Assembly: GCA_013397695.1 (NCBI GenBank)
Contig: VYZI01000256.1
Coordinates: 593,687 to 657,686 of the forward strand
From: Centropus unirufus
Lineage: Eukaryota; Chordata; Aves; Cuculiformes; Centropidae
Length of the DNA stretch: 64,000 bases
Reading direction: 5' to 3'
Translations under genes and position numbers: made by a program
The notes under the pieces: generated by a model
Told to the model about the DNA's origin: nothing
Databases searched by the model: none
What the model saw: only the letters and a program-made list of their open reading frames with translations
In this document: piece after piece, positions 55,858-64,000 of the stretch
Layout of the letters: each line of letters starts with the position of its first letter
How positions within the stretch are numbered: the first letter of the stretch is position 1

Positions 55858-57344
55858 TCCTGTGAATGTGAACAGCATGGTGCAATATAGGCAGAAAGAT
55901 CCTGTGCATGTGGTTTCCCTAGAAGAGTCTGGTCTGTATTTTATAACCCAGTAATAAATGGTGCTCATCCAGCCACGAGTCCAGTGATCTGAATTCCCTC
56001 CCTGGCACCCAAACCAGCAGGAAATATTTACTCCATATTGCTGGAATTGCAGAAAAGAGGACAGTACTACACCCCAAGTGCCTTTTGAGCACCTTCATAT
56101 GCCTCATCTGTGACTCCTGCTGATGCTACAAGGTCTGAGTACCCTGACCTGACCTGGGTCTGTGCCTGGTGCTTTGGGGAATTGAGGGGGAACAGTTGAG
56201 GCAGGTCAGATAGTGGAAGCTGGCTCGGGATAGGGTGAGGGACTCTGCGCTGTGTGCATCCAGCAATGCCAAATAAGTTGTTGCTTGACGTGTGTCCTGC
56301 ATAGGGGACAGTGTGGGTGACAACTATCATCCTTTCTGGTGGTGAAGAATGGAATCAATGTTTGAAGCCTGTGCTGAGCGTTGTCTAAAATAGGGCTTTG
56401 TTTTCTGCACGTATGCAAAAGCAGCAGCCATCACCCTTGAAACCACTCATTTTGAAAGTACAAGGAACTTCTGGAACCATACTGCTCTGTAACAAGTGCC
56501 TGAGGCTGCCAGGCTGCCTTGGGGGTGTGAGGAGTCTATTAAGTCACTGAAAAACTATCTTTACACTGTTTGATTAAAAACGCACCAGGCTTTCCCTCCC
56601 ACTCATGTTTGCCCTGCCTTGTGAATCTGAAACACTCAGAGCTGCTCTTCACCTTCAGATGTGCTGGGTCAACATGGTTCTCTTCCCTCTTCTGGGGTCT
56701 GAGTTGAAGCAGTCGATAGCTTAAGCCTGAGACTCAAGTCTCACTGATGAGTTGAAGGTGCTGTGCTCCCCATCATTTAGCTCATGGCTCACACGGAGAT
56801 TTAAGAAGTTAAGTCCATACTGTGTAATACCTGGATTAAAGCCTTTCCCATTGCCCATACTAAAAATAAGCTGGTTTTGCTGTAATTTTACACCACACAC
56901 CTTTGTTATTGGGCATTTGTTTACCACTCTGCTGGCAAAACCTGATCAGATGAATACAAACTTCTATTTCACAAGAGAGACAAATTAATCCGCTTTGAGG
57001 TAGTTGCATACAGTACCTATTTCCTCAGCTTGAAGAGGCATGATTTTCCGTTCTGGAGCCCAGGAATGGTTACTTTGAAGAGTAGGAAAATACACTCTGA
57101 TGTTGCTCTCCTGGCCTGGAATGCTTTCTTTGCCAGAATGGCATTTAGGGCTGTGGAAAACTTAAATGCTCAGAGCACTCTGCTCGGCTTTAAGACCTTA
57201 TCGCTCCATGGCAGGGTGAGCTGCCAGCCCCACAAATGCCGTCTCACCTGTGGTGCTGTTTACTCCTTGCAGCTGCAACACAAGTCCCTGTTTGTGCTTT
57301 CTACACTGTATCTGAGTGTTTTCTGGAGATGTGCAAGGCCTGGG
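55858..57344. other. Intergenic DNA
   Basis: No supported gene, RNA or repeat is seen. Confidence 0.45.
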
Positions 57345-57747
57345 GCACATCTGCTCTGAGGATAGGCTGGGAGAGTTGGGCTTATTCAGCCTGGAGAAGA
57401 GAAGGCTACAGGGAGACCTTAGAGCAGTTTCCAGTACTGAAAGGGGCTCCAGGAAAGCTGGGGATGGGGGTTTTGACAAGGGCACAGGGAGATAGAATGT
57501 GGGGGAATGGCTTTAAATTGGGTGGGGGAAGATTTAGATTAGACATTAGGAGGAAATATTTTCCTATAAGCAGTGATGTCTTGGCCCAGGTTGCCCAGGG
57601 GAGCTGTGGCTGCCCCATCCCTGGAGGCCAAGCTGGAATGTGCTTGGAGCCCCCTGATCCAGTGGGAGGTGTCCCTGCCCATGGCACGGTGTGGCATTGG
57701 ATAGGCTTTGAGGTCCCTTCCAACACAAACCATTCCATAATTCTAAT
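57345..57747 (+). mobile_element. CR1 fragment
   Basis: The forward CR1 reads TTCAGCCTGGAGAAGAGAAG, TTTCCAGTACTGAAAGGGGC, CCAGTGGGAGGTGTCCCTGC and ends AACCATTCCATAATTCTA. Confidence 0.94.
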
Positions 57748-58364
57748 TCATCTCCATACAAGCAAATAGGCTTTTTTCATCCCCTCCCATTATTCTGGCA
57801 GTCTCTCACTGTGCACAAAGCAGCTTTTTCCAAATGTGACTACACTTCATAACCTGTTTTCTTCTTATATTACGTCACAAAATCAACTTCTATAGGTGGA
57901 GCGGACACGTCAGCTTTCCACTGACACGTGATAAGCGTGGTAAAGCCATGATTTACTTCACAAACAAAATGGTCCAAAACTTCCTGTGCTTCAGTTCTTA
58001 TTATTGACAATAATTGCGGAGGCTGGAAGAAAACTTTCACAGCCAGAGAAACCCTTTGACCACGCTGTCTGTCTGCTTTTGGAAAACACAGGCTATGTGA
58101 TCTAATCATCCATTCATCAGACTAAATAGTGTCTGATTCAGCGAGACGGAAGCGTGGCCTGGCCAGCATCTGTGCCGGAGAGGCTGGAGTCAAGGCAGAA
58201 CAAACGCCCAAGGGGGTGCATGGTGTGGGGGAGCCGGAGGCAATCAGGCACTGGGTGAAATCCCCAAATGAACCCTGCTCCTGATCTGAGGCATTAGTGG
58301 GGTGGATAGGACTGTTTTAAGTTCCCTCATGTCATAAGATCCCTGTGGTGATGCGAGTGCACTT
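57748..58364. other. Intergenic DNA
   Basis: No supported feature is seen. Confidence 0.45.
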
Positions 58365-58629
58365 CTCTTCTCCAAAGCGGCTGGAGATAGGACGAGGGGG
58401 GAATGGCCTCAAGCTGTGTTAGGGCAGGGTCAGGTTGGACATTAGGAAAAAATTCTTCACAGAAAGGGTTCTTGGGCACTGGCTGAGGTTGCACCAAGAG
58501 GGGTGGAGTCCCCATCCCTGGAGGGGTTTAAAAGATGGGCAGACAAGGTGCTGAGAGATCCGGTTTAGTAGTGGACAGGGACAGTTGGACAATGATCTCG
58601 GAGGTCTTTTCCAACCTTCTGATTCTATG
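58365..58629 (+). mobile_element. CR1 fragment
   Basis: The forward CR1 reads GGGAATGGCCTCAAGCTGTG, CCATCCCTGGAGGGGTTTAA and ends TTCCAACCTTCTGATTCTAT. Confidence 0.93.
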
Positions 58630-58783
58630 ACTATGAATTGCCTGGAAGTTCCCTATGTTGTTAGTTTTGAAGGCCTTTGAATGCTCTTTTTTGATATTTA
58701 GGAGGAGTTTAAATATCAATAACAGCGAGGTACAAAGGCAGGCTTCAGTGGGATCTGGTTTTCCTTTGAGTTTAGGAGGTTAT

Positions 58784-58860
58784 TGTTAGGGTCCAGAATA
58801 CTAAGAGACCCAGACGGAGTTGGTAACAACTTAATTGTTTATTAAATGCGCATAGGAAAT
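58784..58860 (-). mobile_element. Possible LTR 3' end
   Basis: On the minus strand AATAAA (58838-58843) is followed about 54 bases later by GGACCCTAACA, ending in the CA expected of an LTR. No primer-binding TGG or coding region follows, and the other end is not found, so a solo or truncated LTR is the most I can suggest. Confidence 0.35.
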
Positions 58861-59462
58861 CAGGTACTGGCCGGCCATAAATCAGTTTATGTTGCCTAAC
58901 ACTAATTTACAGGAGAGCCTTTTCTTTTTATTTGGTAAACAAGCAAACAAACAAAAAAAGCAATGAAAAATAAACAACAGCGGAAAAACAAACAGAACTC
59001 GGCTAAGGATTTTGATGCGTTTCTTCCTGCATGATTCACTTGACTTGCTTGGTGTTCTGTTGGCTTTGAATCATTTCATTTTAATGATTTGTCTTTTAAC
59101 TCGACAGCAACAATGTTTGCTTTCCTTGTCACTGCAGTTCTACCAATTAGCATCTCTTTTTCGTTGTTTTATATCACCTTGATGTTTTTTAGCATTGTCT
59201 TTACCTTATGGCTGAAATTTTAGCTGTTTACCTCATGTCCTCAGCAGAATGTGGGAGCAGTAAGTGTCTACAGGGAGAACCATGGATTTCTTAAAGTTTC
59301 CAGGTTTGCAGGGAGTTGCCAAGTGGTTTTTCAAATGTTTCAGTATCAAATGTCTGTGACAGATTCTGTTTATTTTTCAAATGAGATGGGCAATGACCTT
59401 GTTGATTGTTGGAAGATGGCAAAATTATCCCTTAATTCTTAGCAGTGTTATGGTGACCATAG
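58861..59462. other. Intergenic DNA
   Basis: The A-rich stretch near 58940-58995 and the following sequence may be part of the LTR-like element, but nothing can be fixed. Confidence 0.4.
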
Positions 59463-59885
59463 TCTCATGGAGTGGTTTGGGTTGGAAGGGTCCTCAAAGC
59501 CCATCCAGTTCAACCCCTGCCATGGGCAGGAACGATTCCCACTGGATCAGGGGGCTCCAAGCCCCTTCCAGCCTGGCCTTGAACACCCCCAGGGAGGGGA
59601 CAGACATGTCTTCTCCGGGCAGCCTGGGCCTCCCCACCCTCACAGGAAAACATTTCTCCCCAAGGTCTCATCTCAATCTCCCCTCTTTTAGCTTCAGACC
59701 ATTCCCCCTTGTCATTTCCTTGCTCTCCCTGATCAAGAGCCCATCCCCAGCTTCCCTGGAGCCCCGTTCAGTACTGGAAGCTGCTCCAAGGCTTCCTCAG
59801 AGCCTTCTCTTCTCCAGAATGAACAGCCCCAACTCTCAGCCTGTCCTCATATGGGAGATGCTCCAGCCCTCAGATCATCCATGGC
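59463..59885 (-). mobile_element. CR1 fragment
   Basis: The reverse CR1 reads TCTCATGGAGTGGTTTGGGT, CCCACTGGATCAGGGGGCTC and CCTCATATGGGAGATGCTCC. Confidence 0.93.
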
Positions 59886-62800
59886 CTGGCAGTACCAGCT
59901 TTGTGGGACCTTCACCCATCACTGCCCGTGTTGACTGCTTGTGGAAGACCTAGAGATGGAAGAATATTTCTGTTGCTGCATGGAGGAGTTTGTTAGAGAT
60001 GAGGACTGAAGCAGAGGCCCAGAAATACACCCTGAGCAGATGTTATCTTCCCATTTCTGGAGGCAGCGACCAAACTGTTGAGATGCTTGTCCAGGGAGAG
60101 GAAACATTATTTCCTCAAGAAGAGGTAGCAGGCAGCTTGGTGCTGACAAAGGGGAGATTAGAGAGTTATTTCTCTGAGGCATATGCTAGTCTGGCACATG
60201 TGGATGAGAGCTTGATATTGTGTTAATTGAAGAGCTGGGAATGACTGAGAGCAGTTGCTAGGTTTTTAATACCTGTAAGCATTGTCTTCCTGGGTAAAGC
60301 AAAAATACTCTCTTGGTGGTTTTGCTCTCTCCTCAGAAAACGCTGCTTGTGTTCAACTCTCCTAAAGGCCCCCCTTGTCCACCACAGGCCCTGTCTGACT
60401 GCATGGAGACCCCATCTTGTAGAGCACCTATTTAGGAGTAAGAGACAGTGAGGAGATGCAAGAGGTGCAGCTCCTCTGGTGATGCCCCTGCTGCACCTCT
60501 GCCACAGCCCACCCAGAGAGCAGGAGCAGCGTGTCTTTGTGTCCAGTGAGGAGGCCGGACATGGGGAGCAGATCATTAAACCAGAGCTGGGGCGAGCTTT
60601 TAGCAAATGTTAATTATTTCAAGACAGAGCTGGGTAAGAGAGACATTTACTGTGCTACTGGGTGTTTGGTGATGCTCACTTTAATTCATGTGCCCGGGGA
60701 GGGGGCTGCATTGCTACAATCCCCCAAGTAGCCAAGGATTCTATCTTTAGCCCCCAACAGCTGCTGAAAAGCTTGATATTTGCAAACTAAGTGTGTTTAT
60801 TAAGCCCAGGCACAGGAAGTTCTGCAGCGTGGGGAAACCACATATGCTCCCTGGCTTCCAGAAAAGCCTTGATTAAAATAGCTGTCGGACTTTTTTTTTC
60901 CTTTCTTATCTTTTTTTAATTCTCGCCTTTCACTTAATTCTCTCCTTTCACAGAAATCATATCTAAATTGATCTCAGAGACTGAAGACTCTGGCCTGTCG
61001 TTCTCAGGCTGTCAGCTGCTGCTGTGCATTCAGAGCAGGGCGCTACAGGGTGTAGGATTCCAGGACACAGAGGATTTTTGGTTCTGCTGTTATGATGAAC
61101 ATATCAGTTCATCTCTGGAAGCTTGCCTGGAACCAAGTCTAAAATATACAGAGGTGAGAAAGCAGGAGGTCAGAGAAATGGACACAGGGCTGTTAGTGCC
61201 ACTGTTGGTGGCACCGTTACTGCCACTGTTACTCTGTTGATCGGAGCCGGCATGTTGACAGCTCTGTGTCTTTTCCCACTCAGCTGGGATTCTTCTTATT
61301 CTTGAGAGAAAGTGATTTCTGTAATTAATGTTCAAAATCCAGAAGGTGGTGGACCAGCACTTTGATTCTCATGGAAGCTGAGAATTACCTGCAGCCTCCC
61401 CCATCTCAGGCCTGTATGATTACTTCCTCTGGTTATCTCAGCACTTCCAGCCCTATTTCTTATGCCTCCTTTGTGCTGCAGAGCTCTTTGTTTTGCTTTG
61501 TGTAAACTCAAATAGCTTCCAAAGACTTTTATCCTAGAAACTATTTTCCCTCTTTATCCTTCTGCCAGTCCCTCCATACCATTACCTGTGTTATCTTCTG
61601 CAGTGTTTCTTGCTCTTTGCTTCTCATTCTGCCTGTGTTTTTCAGTTTATGCCCCAGCAGAGAAGAGTCCTTTCCACTAGGAGAGCTAAAATCTGTCGTT
61701 TCCCATCAGCTTCTCCCACTTGGCAAAGTGAGGCTTGCCATGAGGTACTTGCTGTCACCCACCTGGCCGGCAAATTTGGCTTTTCACAGACCTTTGGGTG
61801 ATCACAAATGAAGAATCTTCTGCTGACCGTGAACAACTTATGAGCAGGTCCCTAACACAGCTTCTGAGACAATGTCCAGTGTCACCATTTTAAGGTGAAT
61901 TTCCTTCATCCCACGGTTCATTAAAGGAAACAGAAAGCACTGTGAAATGCTTACTCTTTTCCATGTGTTTCATATTCAACTTCTCCCTTTTTCATTATGC
62001 AAGGAGGAGCAGAGGCAGACCACAAGGGAGGCACGCCTGGACCCAAGGGTGACAGTAGGGCAGGGACATCCCAAAGGAGGGCATAGCCCCACTTCATCCA
62101 CAAGAGAGGAGCAGAGCCAGTCCTGTCCATAGCCATCCACAGCCCAGGGATCGTCTAAGCAACCTGCAGCAAACAGGAAGGTCTGAACTCAAGCCAGGTT
62201 GGCAAAGACAGGTATGACACAGGACACCCACCGTGTCGTGATTAGATGTGATCACAGTGTGATTAGTTTGAGGTGATTCGTACTTCACAAAGCCCCACTG
62301 GCTTTTGGTGAGGGAGGTTTTCATGGGTTTTGTCACCCCATGCTATGGGGACAGGCAGGTTCTTTTAAGGATCCTTGATAGAATTAGAAAAATTGCCACG
62401 GGGCTATAGTCAAAATTGAAGTGTTATTATTACATAAAGATTTTAGCAGTCAGTGTAGTTTCTCATTCAACAGAATCTCTAGCTTTCCAGTTACCTAAAA
62501 TTTCAGTTCTCTAGACTTTGCAGTCATCTGGATCCTCTAAAGGTAAGGTCAAAGTCTTCAGCACACAAGAAGGGCCCCGTAATTCGGCACTGCCGTTAAA
62601 AAGCACAAAATCCCTCAGTCCTCTGAGGCAGAGCAGTGACAGAAGGGGGCCGCTGGTGCTGTAGCTGATGGTGTTCCTTGTGTCACATGGGGAAGCACAA
62701 AGGCCTTAGCAATCCAGCTGCAGTTGGATCCACTTCTAAACGATTTTGGATAAGCTACTGTACTTATGTCTCTCAGTTTGGGAGGCTGGTCTTTACCACC

Positions 62801-63199
62801 TCAGTGACTTCTAAAGAGGCTGCCAGAGAACAAGTGTGCATTTTGGCTGCAGACAGCGAGGGCTGCATGACCACCTTTATATTTTCCCATCCGTTGTGTT
62901 CTGCCTGAGTACACAATCTTTTCTTTCACATAGAAACTGAGACAGCACAATATCTGGAGGATTTTACCCACACCTCTGTCATCTATGCACTTCTCTTCAC
63001 TATTCAGTAACACGCCTGATTCTAGTGCAGTTTCTATTCTAGCATAATCTTTATCCCTATTCTAAGATCTATTCTAACAGGATCTTTATCCCCATTTTGG
63101 ACAATTTCTGTTTGATGGCAGCCACCTGCAGAATCAGAGCTGTTGCTCCAGCTTTTCTTTCCCTTTGCCTTAATTTTCAGCTATTCAGAAAAGGAATGT
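59886..63199. other. Intergenic DNA
   Basis: No supported gene, RNA or repeat is seen. Open frames at 60223-60606 (minus) and 60968-61240 (plus) carry no motif that I know. Confidence 0.45.
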
Positions 63200-64000
63200 A
63201 GTTTGGGACAACAGAGCTTGCAGAAGACACTAAGCTGGGAGGAAGTGTTGATCTGCTTGAGGGTAGGGAGGCTCTTCAAAGGCGACTGAAAAGGCTGGAC
63301 TGATGGGCAGAGACCAGTGGGATGAGGCCAAATGCTGGGTCCTGCATTGGGACACAACAATCCTGTGAAGTGCTACAGGCTTGGGGGAGAGTGGCTGGAA
63401 AGCTGCCTAGAGGAGAAGGACATGGGGGTGTTGGTTGCCAGCCAAATGAGCATGAGCCAGCAGTGTGCCCAGGTGGCCAAGAAGGCCAACGACATCTTGG
63501 CCTGTATCAGAAACAGCGTGGCCAGCAGGTCCAGGGAGGTGATTCTGCCCTGGACTCGGTGCTGGTGAAGCCGCCCCTTGAATCCTGTGTTCAGTTCTGG
63601 GCCCCTCACTACAAGGAGGACATTCAAGTCTTGGAGCGTGTCCAGAGAAGGGCAGCAGAGCTGGTGAAGGGGCTGGAGAACAAACCTTTAATAGGAACAA
63701 CTGAGGGAGCTGGGGCTGTTTAGCCTGGCGGAGGCTGAGGGGGGACTTTATCACTGCCTACAACTGTCTGAAAGGAGGTTGCAAGGAGGTGGGTGCTGGT
63801 CTCTTCTCCCAGGTGACAGGTGATAAGACAAGGGGGAATGGCCTCAAGCTGTGCCAGGGGAGGTTCAGGCTGGAGATTAGGAAAATGTTTTTCACTGAAA
63901 GGGTCACCAGGCACTGGAACAGGCTGCCCAGGGAGGTGGTGGAATCGCCATCCCTGGTGGTATTTAACAGGTGGGTACATGATGTACTTAGGGATATGGT
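63200..64000 (+). mobile_element. CR1 fragment, runs off the right edge
   Basis: This is the longest forward CR1 in the window. Broken pieces of the ORF2 C-terminal region are readable in shifting frames (for example ESCVQFWAPHYKEDIQVLER). The 3' end lies beyond the window. Confidence 0.95.

Noticed and set aside
27212..64000. Exons of NPFFR2, the next gene in human
   Set aside because: I looked for seven-transmembrane receptor segments and found none; the gene probably starts beyond the window or lies elsewhere.

Overview
The window is avian genomic DNA. It is littered with 3' fragments of the bird non-LTR retrotransposon CR1, whose terminal ATTCTATG-type octamers and consensus I recognise, and it has compact introns. 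It holds two vertebrate genes in tail-to-tail order, matching the human chromosome 4 neighbourhood SLC4A4 - GC. I cannot name the species.

Left part (1-16.5 kb, + strand): the last six exons of SLC4A4, the electrogenic Na+/bicarbonate cotransporter NBCe1. Every exon has canonical AG/GT borders and the reading phases close exactly. The 97-nt exon at 9996-10092 is the cassette that, when used, gives the NBCe1-A/B ending (...HTSC). When it is skipped, the next exon is read in another frame and the protein runs on to the NBCe1-C ending (...ETTL, a PDZ ligand) in the last exon. Both endings are intact. The 3' UTR probably runs to the AATAAA at 16443.

Middle part (21.1-27.1 kb, - strand): the complete vitamin D-binding protein gene GC. 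Twelve coding exons with the albumin-family size pattern (133, 212, 133, 95, 130, 203, 133, 98, 133 nt) lie within 5.6 kb and predict 483 residues. Upstream are a TATA box and two HNF1-like palindromes, as expected for a liver-secreted protein. Two residues that contact 25-hydroxyvitamin D in human GC differ here, and the glycosylation sites and C-terminal tail also differ.

Right part (27.1-64 kb): no gene could be supported. It is presumably the intergenic region upstream of GC (NPFFR2 follows in human). It contains a degraded LTR with a degenerate minisatellite, a C/A-rich minisatellite, a pair of unclassified dispersed repeats, a CR1-poor stretch (26.5-39.3 kb), a probable LTR end near 58.8 kb, and many CR1 fragments, the longest running off the right edge. 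A 95-base assembly gap (19998-20092) lies inside a CR1 copy between the two genes.

I did not find an unmistakably new biological system. The most interesting signals are the frame-switching 3' end of SLC4A4, the ligand-pocket and tail changes in GC, and its HNF1-type promoter.
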